Shown piece by piece: positions 9,968 through 20,823 of a DNA stretch of 64,000 bases. The notes under the pieces were generated by a model. It ran no database searches and was not told the DNA's origin. It saw only the letters and a program-made list of their open reading frames with translations. The translations under genes and the position numbers were made by a program. The stretch is from contig JAFMSR010000009.1 of NCBI GenBank assembly GCA_022818135.1, positions 12,122,948-12,186,947 of the forward strand, written 5' to 3'. Every line of letters starts with the position of its first letter. Position 1 is the stretch's first letter. This stretch comes from Saxidomus purpurata (lineage: Eukaryota > Mollusca > Bivalvia > Venerida > Veneridae).

Positions 9968-12900
9968 GTAAATTTCCTTGTATGGCATTTTTGGCCCCTG
10001 TCGCGATCCCAGTCCATGGTAAATCTTGGCTAGGAGATGTGTCACGGTAACACGAGCATCCTGTTTAAGTCTAAATATGTAAGGCTCAGTTCACTGATAA
10101 AAATCCAAAGTTTTGTCCAATAATATTTAAAATAAACAACATATACAAATTCACTCATGCGTGAGATGCATGATTTTCACCGTAAGTATTGTGAAAATCA
10201 TTTGAAAGCGGACTCGTTACGTCATAATTCGGACCTCCGCAATCGGAAATACATGTAGGTAAACACAGTATCCTTTATTTGAGCCGCTTTTCTACATTGA
10301 AGTCCTTGGAGTTGTTTTCTAAAGTAATGAAAAGTGACAGATTTAACTTCTGACGGAAACTAGTAATATGTAACTTCTTTCTTCCACTCCTTTATTTTTT
10401 TCAATCTTTCCTACATGCATCGGCAGCACTTTTAAAAACATTGTGGCTAAATAAATTTGTTCATAATGAGCACTTTTTGCTTTTGTCATAATGATTTCAA
10501 CTTTATGCAGTACGTAAAGTTTCATTTGTATCATGGCTATTGCATATTTGTATAGGAAAACACTGTACTGTATTTCTGATAATTTGAACTTTGAGTCGAG
10601 GCGGAGCTTAGACTGTGCTCTATCTGTAAAAAAGAACATGGTCTATCTGAAAAGAGAACACTTTTCAGATTTTTTATTGCCTAGATATAACTGCCTTTTG
10701 GTGTACATGTACAAGAATAATTTGTAAAAGTCTCAATCGGCCGGTCAAACACAAAATAAAAAATATACACTTGCTCCGGTATATGAATTTGTAGTCTACA
10801 GAACACTTTAAAAAGCAAACAAGTACATGTATTGCTTTCTTTCAGTAAAAGGATTGCGTCACACGATATTACGTCACACGATATTGTAGGGCGTGAATAC
10901 TGTCAATCAACGTGCCATGATACAAAACTGTTCGCTCGAATAATTACGTCATTTCTCGGAGGTTACGCCTCCTCGAAATAACGTGATTATTTTCGTCAAC
11001 AGTATATAGAACATTTTCTTTAGTTTGGATGTTTTCGATGTCTGGTGCAGATTTTAATTCTGATATCATACTTGGATACAACTCATTTTCGCCTCATACA
11101 ATTCGTTCATTTTATACAGGTTTGTCCATCATATGGACATCAGACGACTGCCCGCAAGGTCATTGGTCCCTACGAAAGTTGCCAGCGCACGACCACGTGT
11201 ATTCCAAGGACAGTACGAAGAAAAATTCAGATGAGACGGCCATCGACAGCGCTGACATCCGAATGAAGGAAAAGAAGGCGTTTGAGAATAAAGGATTTGA
11301 TTCTACTGAAAACGGTAATTAGCAACAAAAGAAATAAACGTTAACATAATTTTAATAGTAAAGATATTAATAATAATAATAACAATAATAATGATGATGA
11401 TAAAGATTATAGGTGAAAATAATAAATGATAATGATGATAATGAAAATAATAATGGTAATAAAAGTGACGTGAATCTAACAGCTATAAGCAAAACAATTT
11501 CCCGTTTGTAGACGTATTTCCATTTTTTCATTAAAGTGTAATTATGCGCATTTTGTTCAAGTAAAGGTCCAGCTGAAATAGGTATGTGTACAAAAGGGTA
11601 GAATAAATAATAGCTTTTAGCCCAATACACCAACTCTTCCCGCTACCAGTATGAAATAATAACTTTCCAAATATTACTTTTCTTATTTTGTCTGGGAGAG
11701 TGTTTTTAGGAAAAAAAACTGCATGCAGGAGTTGCTTTCTTTCCACTGCCGAAATCTCTACCAACAACAACAACAACAACACAAGGGATATCACTGCGAT
11801 GAAGGAAACTATTATTCTATCATTCCGATTTTTTTTATTTTTAGAGCACCAACTTCAAATACTAATGCCGCATTATCATTAATTTAACACACCTGCTGCA
11901 TATTTGTTATAAGTGGGAAAAGGTTAAAACACGGACACACTATATATTTCTTTTTCAGGTTTAGATGTCAAAAAGAAAAAGACACCCCAACTTGAAAGTC
12001 CGGTTGCAACGACAGGTATGTTCCCAGTTTGAAATGTCTTGGAGTTTACTATACTATACAGTTAATGACATTTTTACGATCCTTGTTAGACCCTTGCTTG
12101 AACATGGATTGTTGGTTGGATGTTGGTATGCTGTTCGGATTCGATACCCATCTGGATCACATTAAATACTTTAAGAATAGTAGTAATGGCTTTCCATCCA
12201 TGGCGCTAAAATTGTGTGGATGGCATAACGACTGACTCGCTGGCGTTAGGATAAATGGATCAGTATAACTGGTAACTCGCCCAGGAAACGCCGTTATATA
12301 ATTGAAAATTTGTTGAAAGCGGCGTTAAACACCAAGTTAATAACTGTGCTGTCATTTTAATATTTCAACGCCAGTACGAACGCAGAGCCTCGTCATTTGA
12401 ATACTTATGACTTGTCTGTTTATCAGCTGACTGGCCTTGTATTGTTGCAACTATTAGTATTAGCAGGAATAGCAGAAGTGACCAGGCGACGTCGCAATAT
12501 ACAAATAAGTAGTAAAGTATGCCTTGTATCTCCTTGTTTTGTGTTCCATGTTCCAAAATGAGCTTGACGACTACTTTGCCACCGAAAGTACAAAATGTCT
12601 ATTATGAAAGAGTTCTTATATATATGTTGATAAAGCCAGTAGTTTTAGACAGCAGTGGGCGTCTGAACCGAGTCCTTCTGGAAGTGTTGCAAACCAGCGG
12701 AAACGGATAATTACCTGCTAGGAATATCTAAGTGAGGTAAAAATCGTTTGGCACCGCCTCCAGAAAGTCTGCGTGTCTTCCTTGTCCTAGGAATGAACTA
12801 GGATGTTATGAAGGACTTTATTTCCATTTGCACCGCTTCCTGAAAGTCTGCGAATGTTCCGAAAAGTGTCGCAGACCCGTGCAAATATGTTGGGCCTTTT

Positions 12901-14376
12901 TATCACAGGGTACGTAATGTAAGTTGTAGTTTGGAGTGTAACACACACGGTTTCTAGCGTGTGATGTGGTCAAGGCCTAATCTCAGACTTTCATGAGTGA
13001 AGAGGTACTCCAAGTGGCGCAGGAGGCGATCCTCTGACTGAGTCGGTCTGAAACACTTTCAGAAAGACTCAAAGACTTTCAGGAGACCGTGCCAAACAAG
13101 GTGTACCTCCCTTATATATTCCTAAGAATCCGTTTGCATCGGTCTGCGACACTTTCAGGAAGACTCGCAAACTTTCAGGAAGACTCGTTACAGCGGCCCC
13201 CTGCTGTCTAAAACTAATGGCTTTATCAACATATATTAGAATTCTTTCATAATAGACATTTTTGTACCTTCACAATGACATCTTACATTATAACAGAAAC
13301 ATAGATGAGTTTATGAAACTTGGTCGTTTTTCGTAATGAAATTCTTTACATTTTTCCCACTTTTTTTCACTCGTACGTCGTCAACCTCTGGGTCATTCTC
13401 GATCATTACTCCATCACGATCATTTGTTCCTTCAGACTTTCAGAAATCGGTGGCAAAGGGGTCATCAAAGTCATTTTGGAACATGGAACACAAAACAAGG
13501 AGAAAAAGGGCATACTATACTACTTTTAATGACGGTGTTTTGACGGAAAAGAAGACTTTCACCAATTTAGTCAAAACAAAACTCCGCAAAACTTAGTGCT
13601 TTTAAAGTACTTTATTTTTTTAAACAGATCCCGAAGGCGGGGAGCAGGAGGACAGTGTATGTAATGGGTGTGATGTTTGGATGATTATTACCATCGTCGT
13701 CCTCGTTATTCAATACGGACTATGCTTCGGCATAGAAATTGCAGTCAACACCGTCATGAATCTCTACTTCCTGTACAAATTTAAAATCGAAGGCTGTGTA
13801 GAGGGCGAACAGACGAGCATGACAAATGGTACACTGATAAATACTACCCTGTCGTCTGTCTCAGATGACCCCAATGAGTGTAGCATACTGACGCAAAATA
13901 CCGCCAGTTTGATTGCTTCACTTTTTGGTTTAATGAACTTGTTTGCAAGAGCACTTGGTGGTATATTTTCAGATGTAATGAGAAAGCTTCTCCAGATTCC
14001 CGGTCGACTGCTTGCCCATGCGATATGTATGACTTGTGAAGGACTTTTACTTATTGTTTTCAGTCAAATGACGACGATCCCTTCTGCCATTGGAGTTATG
14101 ATATGTTTCAGTTTATTTGTACAGATGTCGGAAGGCTCGACCTTTGCCCTTGTTCCTTATATTCACCCGAGAAGGGTAGGTATCGTGGCTGGTTTTATAG
14201 GTGCTGGTGGTAATGCAGGGGCTCTTGTTTGGAACACACTGTGGTCGACACTTGTAGAAACTGATCCAAGCAGGTGGTTTTGGCTTCTTGGAATAACTGT
14301 TCTGTGTGGCAGTGTTTTAACACTGTTTATACCGGTACAGAAACGTCGTATTTGGCACTGTATGTGCCGAAAGTGA
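9319..14376 (+). CDS. nitrate/nitrite porter-like MFS transporter (NRT2/NarK family), 4 exons
   Basis: Joining 9319-9967, 11120-11314, 11959-12015 and 13628-14376 gives 1650 nt (549 residues plus stop), close to the usual 480-550 of NRT2 proteins. Twelve hydrophobic segments fall at about 45-66, 80-98, 108-125, 131-151, 166-190, 202-220, 319-345, 391-413, 427-447, 451-478, 484-507 and 516-537. MFS motif A is GPLCDKFGPKR (97-107). The two family glycine signatures are GGWGNLGGG (170-178) and GFIGAGGNAGA (489-499). Arginines R93 in TM2 and R408 in TM8 match the pair that binds nitrate in NarK/NRT2 proteins. Sequons N367 and N372 lie in the TM7-8 loop. The charged loop 222-318 is probably cytoplasmic. 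The start AAAATGG is the first in-frame ATG after a 3' splice site. Transport of nitrate or nitrite is inferred from family; other anions are possible. Confidence 0.9.
9968..11119 (+). other. porter intron 1 with two inverted repeats
   Basis: GT-AG intron of 1152 bp. It holds a perfect 11-bp inverted repeat (ATGATTTTCAC at 10170-10180 against 10191-10201), a direct repeat of ACGTCACACGATATT near 10856-10885, and an imperfect palindrome at 10939-10992 centred on GGAGGTTACGCCTCC. No coding sequence is evident. Confidence 0.75.
11120..11314 (+). CDS. porter exon 2 (end of TM6 and central loop)
   Basis: The acceptor is TTTATACAG|GTTTG and the donor AACG|GTAATT, both phase 1. The exon is 195 nt, a multiple of three. 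It encodes GLSIIWTSDDCPQGHW, matching the post-TM6 region of NRT2 proteins with its conserved DCP-G, then a Lys/Asp/Glu-rich loop. Confidence 0.88.
11315..11958 (+). other. porter intron 2 with AAT-rich microsatellite and MITE end
   Basis: A degenerate AAT/GAT trinucleotide tract covers about 11365-11460. At 11888-11938 lies CACCTGCTGCATATTTGTTA with GTGGGAAAAGGTTAAAA, one end of the MITE family seen whole at 14893-15065. Confidence 0.7.
11959..12015 (+). CDS. porter exon 3 (57-nt loop exon)
   Basis: The acceptor is TTTTTCAG|GTTTAG and the donor GACAG|GTATGT. It encodes about 19 residues, LDVKKKKTPQLESPVATT, a basic then Ser/Thr-rich patch. The length is a multiple of three with phase 1 on both sides, so it could be skipped without a frameshift. 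A very short exon is inferred from splice signals and frame alone. Confidence 0.75.
12090..12340 (+). mobile_element. tRNA-derived SINE in porter intron 3
   Basis: A B-box-like GGATTCGATACCC lies near 12137-12149. The 3' end GCGGCGTTAAACACCAA (about 12319-12335) is a hallmark I recall from molluscan SINEs. The 5' end is approximate. Confidence 0.65.
12508..13524. mobile_element. inverted-repeat element in porter intron 3
   Basis: The left arm (12508 to about 12700) and right arm (about 13140-13524) are reverse complements over blocks such as CTCCTTGTTTTGTGTTCCATG and GTTGATAAAGCCA-TAGTTTTAGACAGCAG. The right arm has nearly 190 extra bases. The middle carries several copies, in both directions, of a CTTTCAGGAAGACTCGCA-like motif (near 12763, 12839, 13064, 13150 and 13170), like subterminal repeats of a DNA transposon. 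No transposase is seen. Confidence 0.7.
13628..14376 (+). CDS. porter exon 4 (TM7-TM12 and stop)
   Basis: The acceptor TTTTAAACAG|ATCCCG is phase 1. The exon is open to TGA at 14374-14376. It encodes PEGGEQEDS, TM7 starting at MIITIVVLV, the second nitrate signature and a short basic C-terminal tail (KRRIWHCMCRK). Confidence 0.9.
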
Positions 14377-14441
14377 TCTCACTGTTAAACGAATTTGAAC
14401 TGTCAATGAACGAGAATGAACGTATACGTTTGCGAGGACAA

Positions 14442-14447
14442 AATAAA
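14442..14447 (+). terminator. candidate polyadenylation signal
   Basis: AATAAA lies 65 nt after the porter stop codon in an A-rich context. It is the nearest canonical hexamer; use is not proven. Confidence 0.45.
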
Positions 14448-14892
14448 AAAAAATGTTTTCACTATCTTCGGTATTTTCGGAAAATACTGGATCCAAAACT
14501 GTAAAATATATCTTTGTGCTTTCCGAATTTGTGCTTATGTATCCGATTGGTTAGAAGAAATACATTCTCGAAATTGACCAAACAGATGTCTTTGGAGTAT
14601 TGAGACCATTTCTCATTAAGAGAGCGTTTTCAAAGTTTTATAGTTTCTAGACCTGCAATCTTGCGAGGAAGTTTCGCTCATGATTAACTGGTAAAGTTTA
14701 GTCTAAAGTGTTTGTGGGTAATGTTTTACATTCTAAAAGCGTGTTGTATAGTAGGAAAACAGTTGAATTCATTTTTCACAATAACTAAATGCTACAGTAA
14801 TGCTGTTACCTTGTTTTAAGACTTGAATCAATGACATGCGAAAACCGACTTTCGAGTTTTGAAATCAACGGCAATTACGATATCTTGCATAC
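14448..14892. other. non-coding, nothing recognised
   Basis: AT-rich 3' flank of the porter gene without a visible feature. Confidence 0.5.
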
Positions 14893-15065
14893 TTTAACCC
14901 TTTTCCACAGACAGACGCTTTCTGGTGCCTCTGCAGCAGACGACTATTCAAATATCCAAATACATTTTGTATTGTTCTTTCATTTTTAAAGATTTTTCAT
15001 ATGTTTGCCAATATGTTATCAAAGTCACCTGCTTCAGATTTGTTGTATGTGGGAAAGGGCTAAAA
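14893..15065. mobile_element. small MITE with CCCTTTTCCACA-type TIRs
   Basis: TTTAACCCTTTTCCACAGAC at the left is the inverted counterpart of TTGTATGTGGGAAAGGGCTA at the right. Related partial copies occur at 11888-11938 and 21364-21440; the last shares CTGCAGCAGACGAC. Confidence 0.65.
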
Positions 15066-15140
15066 TACGGGTTTTATGGTCATATCCGTTCTACTATATG
15101 AGCGGCGCTCTGCGAACACCAACCGTAAGGCATTTGGGAC

Positions 15141-15187
15141 CAGTGTAGAACCAGATCTTCCGCGCAATCAGATCTGGCTCTGCACTG
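15141..15187. repeat. 17-bp-arm hairpin
   Basis: CAGTGTAGAACCAGATC at 15141-15157 pairs with GATCTGGCTCTGCACTG at 15171-15187 (15 of 17). It is probably part of a larger unrecognised repeat in 15080-15460. Confidence 0.6.
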
Positions 15188-15827
15188 TTCTCAAATTATT
15201 CATGGAAGGCTTCCGGAAACTTCTACGAGGCAGTATCCATTTGGATCCTTAGCCTGGATGCGCAGACAAGTCTTTTTTCACACGTGTAATAATTACATTA
15301 AGGTTGATTATACCAGAGCACTGCTCATTTTGCAAACAGCGCAGATCACAATAGGACTGTGCGAAGGCGCATGATCATCTGGTTATTCTCTGCCCGTAGA
15401 ACCTCGAATGTCGGTCATCATGTGACGTGATTGATTAACCCCGCTACCAACAGTATCCTATAATGTAACCTCTAAAACAGCCTCTTCAGAGTAACAGTTT
15501 TACATTTTCCCACATCTGATGAAACGTAAATGGAAAATATGGACAAACGTGTTCGTATATTTGGAGACATTATGGGACTGTTTTTTTTAGCATTTTCACC
15601 TTGTTCTACAAAGTGTTCAATAGTCTTCTCCTTCAGAGGTGTAAACTTGTGATTTTATCAAGGAAGAGATTAACCTCTAACGAGCGATACTTGTTCAGAA
15701 CAGTTGTATTTCTTTTCGTCCGCCGCTAAATGTCGCTCTGCAGAGGTGTTACTGTAGTTATATCACGAAGTATCCTATGTGATTTAGCAGTGATCTCGGT
15801 ATATCTATCCTGAAATCAGGATATCAA
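15188..15827. other. non-coding, nothing recognised
   Basis: No gene or clear repeat boundary is visible. Confidence 0.4.
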
Positions 15828-16110
15828 CTTTAACCCTTTCAATGCTATTTTGTTTTAAATTGACTTATCCAGCTTTACATTTTGAAGAAAACATAATCAA
15901 CTGTGTGGATATCAAGATAAAAATGTTGAGTTGAGTTGAGCAGCCAACAGTATAAAGCCTGGCCAGAAGGCGTGGATATGCCGGCTCACCTGACACTTTA
16001 CTGGTGACAGAGGCGTTACTAAATCGATTCCATCATTCAAACGGTTAAAACTATCCATCCAGACCACGACACCAAAGGAAAAGCACAATTTTATCCATTT
16101 GTGACGCATT
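15828..16110. repeat. dispersed repeat, copy A
   Basis: It shares ACCCTTTCAATGCT, GAGCAGCCAACAGTATA, TGGCCAG and CCAGACCACGAC blocks in the same order with 20824-21095. The family is not named; no coding capacity. Confidence 0.6.
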
Positions 16111-16399
16111 CCGATTTCTGATCTGGTCCTAGCTTGTGCCTACAACTTCCGTTTCTATATTTGTGTATGCTATTTCAGTTATCATTACCCAGAAGCAATA
16201 TCTAATTTCAACTCTCTATGTAAATATGTTGATTCACGCATAACACACTTAAAAAGACTGTATTTTGTTTAAAAGATACATAAAAAGATAAAAGAGGGAA
16301 AGGTGATTTTTGGTGTCGTCTCCAGTGCAGGTTAGTTCTTTCTCATTTTTAGTCAAAAATGTGAGAAAGTTTACAACATTACTTTTCATGTTATTTTGT

Positions 16400-17000
16400 A
16401 ATATTCAAAACCTTTTGGTTTCTAAATCAAAACAAATGTAAATTTTTTACTTTTAAGAAGTCGCATATATCCATAAGACTTGAGCATAAGTACCTATCCA
16501 ATGTCATTTTTAATGCAAACGAGTCGCATATATTTTTGTTACCTATCTTCATTTTTAATCAGGTCGTGTTTGTGGGCAACTGAATTCGTATGATATATTT
16601 ATACTGAATTTTTCTTATTTCTGTGTCAATTGTTGCTTTAAAGATTTGAGAGCATATCCTTTTCCATTTTATGTCAATTTTATTTAGAATTTTTCCTTAT
16701 TTCGTTTCCAATTTATCTTAGGTTGGAATTAATGTAAAACTGCTTACTATACAAATTATTGATTGTTTTAGTACAACCAATAACTTTGTTTTAGTGTTAT
16801 ATATTATACCTTGTGTTTTCAACATTTCGTTTAATCTTCTTGGAATACTACTAACAAGTTGGTAGTACATGTACATTAGAAAGTTGCTGCTTTCCGGTTC
16901 ATATAATTTACGCTTAAACTCTTCAAAACAGTAAAAGCATTATTTCTATAGTCTTAAAAGTGTTCTATAGTTGTTATTCCTTTTTAATTAAATTTTAAAA
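16400..17000 (-). pseudogene. LINE C-terminal domain fragment
   Basis: The minus strand reads FEEFKRKLYEPESSNFL, then, after frame changes, WKRICSQIFKATIDT and IQYKYIIRIQLPTNT. That is the C-terminal region after the reverse transcriptase in L1/Tx1-like LINEs. It may be the 3' part of the LINE at 18790-20790, separated from it by the insertion at 17241-18532. An 18-base A run with a following T run sits at 16997-17020. Confidence 0.6.
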
Positions 17001-17240
17001 AAAAAAAAAAAAAATTTTTTCCAATTTTTATATTTGAGTTGTTCCATGTTTTTTGTTTACCTTACTGTTAAAAAGAATTTGTTTGATTTATTCTTGTCCA
17101 TGCTATTGTTGAAGGATCTTGACCTGTGAGCTATGAACTATTAGACGAGCCCATTCGTGCTGGTAAATACTAAAGGAAGATAATATCTTTGCTCGGAGTT
17201 ACTTACTTTTACGCGTATTATTATAATATATAGCTTTTTG

Positions 17241-18532
17241 TTAGCTCACCTGATGATTGTCCGTCGTCCGTCGTCTGTCGTCCGTCAACATTTTGATTCA
17301 AATGACATCTCCTCTGAAACCACTAGGCCAATGTTGATAAAACTATGCAGGAATGTTCCTTGCATAAAGCTCTACCAAAACTGTTCAAAGAATTCCATTC
17401 CATGCAGAACTCTGGTAGCTATGGCAACAAATAGGAAAAACTTTTAAAATCTTCTTCTCTGAAACCACACGGCCTAGAGCTTAGATATTTGGCATGTAGC
17501 ATTGTCTAGTGGACCTCTAACAAGATTGTTCAAATTATGACCCCCGGGTCAAAATTGACCCCGCGCGGGTGGTCACTTAGTTTTGCATAGGCTTTATATA
17601 GGAAAAACTTTAAAAATCTTCTTCTCTGAAACCACAAGGCCTAGAGCTTAGATATTTGGCATGTAGCATTGACTAGTGGACCTCTATCAAGATTGTTCAA
17701 ATTATGACCTCTGGGTCAAAATTGACCCCGCGGGGGTGGTCACTTAGTTTTGCATAGGCTTATATAGGAAAAACTCAAAAAAATTTCTTCTCTGAAACCA
17801 CAAGGCCTAGAGCTTAGATATTTGGCATGTAGCATTGTCTAGTGAACCTCTACCAAGATTATTCAAATTATGACCCCAGGGTCAAAACTGACCCCGCGGG
17901 GATGGTCACTTAGTTTTGCATAGGCTTTATATAGGAAAAACTTTAAAATTCTTCTTCTCTGAAACCACACGGCCTAGAGCTTAGATATTTGGCATGTAGC
18001 ATTGTGTAGTAGACCTCTACCAAGATTTTCAAATTATGGCCCCAGGGTCAAAACTGACCCCGCGCAGGTAGGTCACTTAGTTTTGCATAGGCTTTATATA
18101 GGAAAAACTTTTAAAATCTTCTTCTCTCAAACCACAAGGCCTAGAGCTTAGATATTTGGCATGTAGCATTGTCTAGTGAACCTCTACCAAGATTATTCAA
18201 ATTATGACCCCTGGATCAAAATTGACCCCGCACGGGGGGTCACTTAGTTTTACATAGGCTTATATAGGCAAAACTTTAAAAATCTTCTTCTCTGAAACCA
18301 CACAGCCTAGAGCTTAGATATTTGGCATGTAGCATTGCCTAGCAGATCTCTTCAAAGTTTGTTCAAATTATGCCCCTGGGGTCAAAATTGACCTTGCCCG
18401 GGGGCGGGGTCACTTGTTTTACAAAGACGTATATAGGAAAACCTATTGTATACAACATTATCTAGTGATCTTCCAACAGGCAAGTGGACTTGTACCAAGG
18501 TGAGCGATATAGGGCCATCTTGGCCCTCTTGT
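17241..18532 (+). mobile_element. Helitron-like non-autonomous element with six 167-bp repeats
   Basis: The left end has TTAGCTCACCT, inversely matching AGGTGAGC near 18498. The right end has a hairpin AGGGCCA-TCT-TGGCCCT (18511-18527) followed by CTTGT. Inside are six tandem units of about 165-168 bp, starting near 17471, 17639, 17804, 17971, 18138 and 18304, each with GGCCTAGAGCTTAGATATTT and GGTCAAAATTGACCCCGC. A diverged unit precedes them at about 17311. A 3' hairpin with internal satellites recalls Helentron-derived elements of bivalves. There is no replicase. Confidence 0.65.
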
Positions 18533-18789
18533 ATACAAATACCATCGAAAGTTTGTAACACACAAAACTGCAAAACTAGAACATGCTAGTTCCAGTGGCT
18601 ACGTAATGTTATAATGATTATATAATTTGTATGAACTTGTTGAAATAAATGATGTTTATTTTTATCTTTGTTTGATTTTGCTCTGTTATTCTCTTTGTAT
18701 TTGATTTTTTTTAATTCATGTATATTATAAAACAGATAAATCGCCTCCCACACCCCATCGGCTACTGCTCTATCTTATTCTGAATCGTT
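18533..18789. other. AT-rich, nothing recognised
   Basis: This may be LINE sequence between insertions, but no protein homology is visible. Confidence 0.4.
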
Positions 18790-20790
18790 CGACTCCATCT
18801 TCTGAATAACGACAACCGCGACATCGTAGTATTTAGTAATGTCGTTATCCTACTTTTGAATGTCACTTAAAGATGTGTTTTCTATACATATACTTTTTAT
18901 ATCATTTTCAGCTAAATTACATTGAAATTCAAGTGTGCCATCTAATTTATCTAGTATATCATCGTAATATGTTCCATAGTTAACTTGATTCATTTTAATA
19001 GAACTTTTTAACCCAACATGCCTTGATTGCATTTAAAGAGTTATTTAGATCTATCATTTTTATCCCACCCTGTTCATAATTGAGTTGCAAAACTTCCTTT
19101 CTGAGTTTCTCTGGGGGTTTTTTCATCCCATATAAAATTATACATTACTTTTATAAACAAAATATTGTTATGTTTGAATCAGGATTAGGAATTATAGTTA
19201 TAGGATATAGTAGCGTTGGTATTGCAAAGGGGTGTCACGTTTAGGGAAATTGGTAAACGTGTACACGTCTATCACTAAATGAAACCGGGATCCGTTTACA
19301 CGTTGTTTACATCAGTTTCAGTAAATCACCATACATGCTGCGTTCAAAACAATATTCTTTGAAGTAACAAATGCTACATACCTGTTTAAATATGTCTGCC
19401 GTTTTAGATATCATTTCGTAATCATTTAGCTATGTAGACGTCCAGATCGCCCCGATACAGGAATACAAATTTAGCGACCATATATAATACATATATATTC
19501 AATCATGTGACTTATATAAGTTATGGTACGTAGTCCGGGTCAATAATAAGGTAGATGTTATTAACTAAGCTGTTGTATGGTGTCACACCACAGTCATTTT
19601 GCTTCATTAAAATAGAGTAAAAATGCCTATAGTTCATAGTCTCCTTTGGTCATACAGGCACTTCTGATGTTTTACTGATAGTCGTTCTGTAAAATACACC
19701 TTCTGTCCTTCCCCAAACACTCACAAAAAACACTACTTCTAACGAACAACTTTCCCGCTATTTCAATACACAACCAGTCACTATGTAGTTTTCCAGTACA
19801 CTCCAGCCGAATGACTCAGATGACCTCTAGTTCTGTGTTCATCCACTCTGAAGAAGTAATCCTATATGAAATACAATTTAAACACTGTAAACTGTTGATA
19901 GACAGTCTGAATGAAAATCATCATGCAAAATATGACCCGCAGTCAATGTTTTCTCATCACAAATACACATGCAATCTTAAAGTTGAAATTTTCACTAGGG
20001 ACTGATTTAGCACCCTACGACCTGGAAGCAAAACAATACCGGTGTGACACCGTATGTGTTATTTTACGTGTAAACGGATACCCAAGTTACTAAACGTTTA
20101 GCGCTGCTAATCGAAACGCTTCCGTGTACACGCGTAAACGTGACACCCCTATAATAAATAAAAAATACTTCCAAATTAACTTTTTGATTTGTTTCAGGAT
20201 TGTTTGTGAATACCATGCCTAAAGTTTTTGCTGATTCAGAAGTCCAAATAAATTCATTTTCGGGGCTTAGTTTAATGTTTGTATGGGCAAGCCATCCTAC
20301 ACGCAATATTGTGGTTTTGTGATAATTTAATTTTAAGCCTGATATGTTTCATAAACTTTTAATAACACCGACTAATTCATCAAAGGATGTTTCTTCTCCA
20401 TTATTCAGGAAAGTTGCATCATCTGCAAAAAGTGCTTGTTTAATTTCTTGTCCATGTATTTATATACCTTTTATTTGTTTATCTATTTCTATGTACATTT
20501 TTGTAGCTTGCGAGAGGTTCAATAAACAAAACAAAGAACAAAGAGGAAAGTGGGAAGCCTTGCCTTAATCCACGCTTTATGGGGAATTGTTCAGTCAGAT
20601 GACCGTTATTTATGACTACGCTATTTATATCGTTGTAAAACAATTTTATCAAGTTTATAAAAGAAAGCCCAAATTTAAAGCACTTAAAACATGTGAAAAC
20701 ATAAAAATGACTGAGGCTGTCAAATGTTGTTTTATTTCAAAATCAGCAAATATAAGAAGCCCTGGTGTGTTGTTGTCATTTCAGAATTCT
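18790..20790 (-). pseudogene. LINE reverse transcriptase (L1/Tx1-like), interrupted
   Basis: The minus strand gives palm motif A (LLIFADFE near 20740), IKRGLRQGFPLSS (about 20580-20545), the catalytic region SFADDATFLNN-like (near 20430-20400, with frame breaks) and GLKLNYHKT (near 20340). WTSESAKTLGMVF follows (20240-20200). After the insertion at 19228-20150 it resumes with FIWDEKTPRE (near 19130) and the region to 18850. Stops and frameshifts are numerous. An intact enzyme would copy its RNA at a nicked target. Confidence 0.8.
19228..20150. mobile_element. 923-bp inverted-repeat DNA element inserted in the LINE
   Basis: AGGGGTGTCACGTTTA at the left end is inverted as TAAACGTGACACCCCT at the right, with GTAAACGTGTACACG / CGTGTACACGCGTAAAC further in. 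It separates two parts of one antisense LINE. I could not find a convincing target duplication, and no transposase frame is visible. Confidence 0.7.
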
Positions 20791-20823
20791 ATTGTTTCAA
20801 ATATACATATTTTCTTGTTACTT

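Noticed and set aside
9968..10050. Continuation of porter exon 1 to the stop at 10048-10050
   Set aside because: Similarity to the family ends at the GTAAAT donor, and the downstream exon at 11120 continues the conserved post-TM6 sequence in phase.
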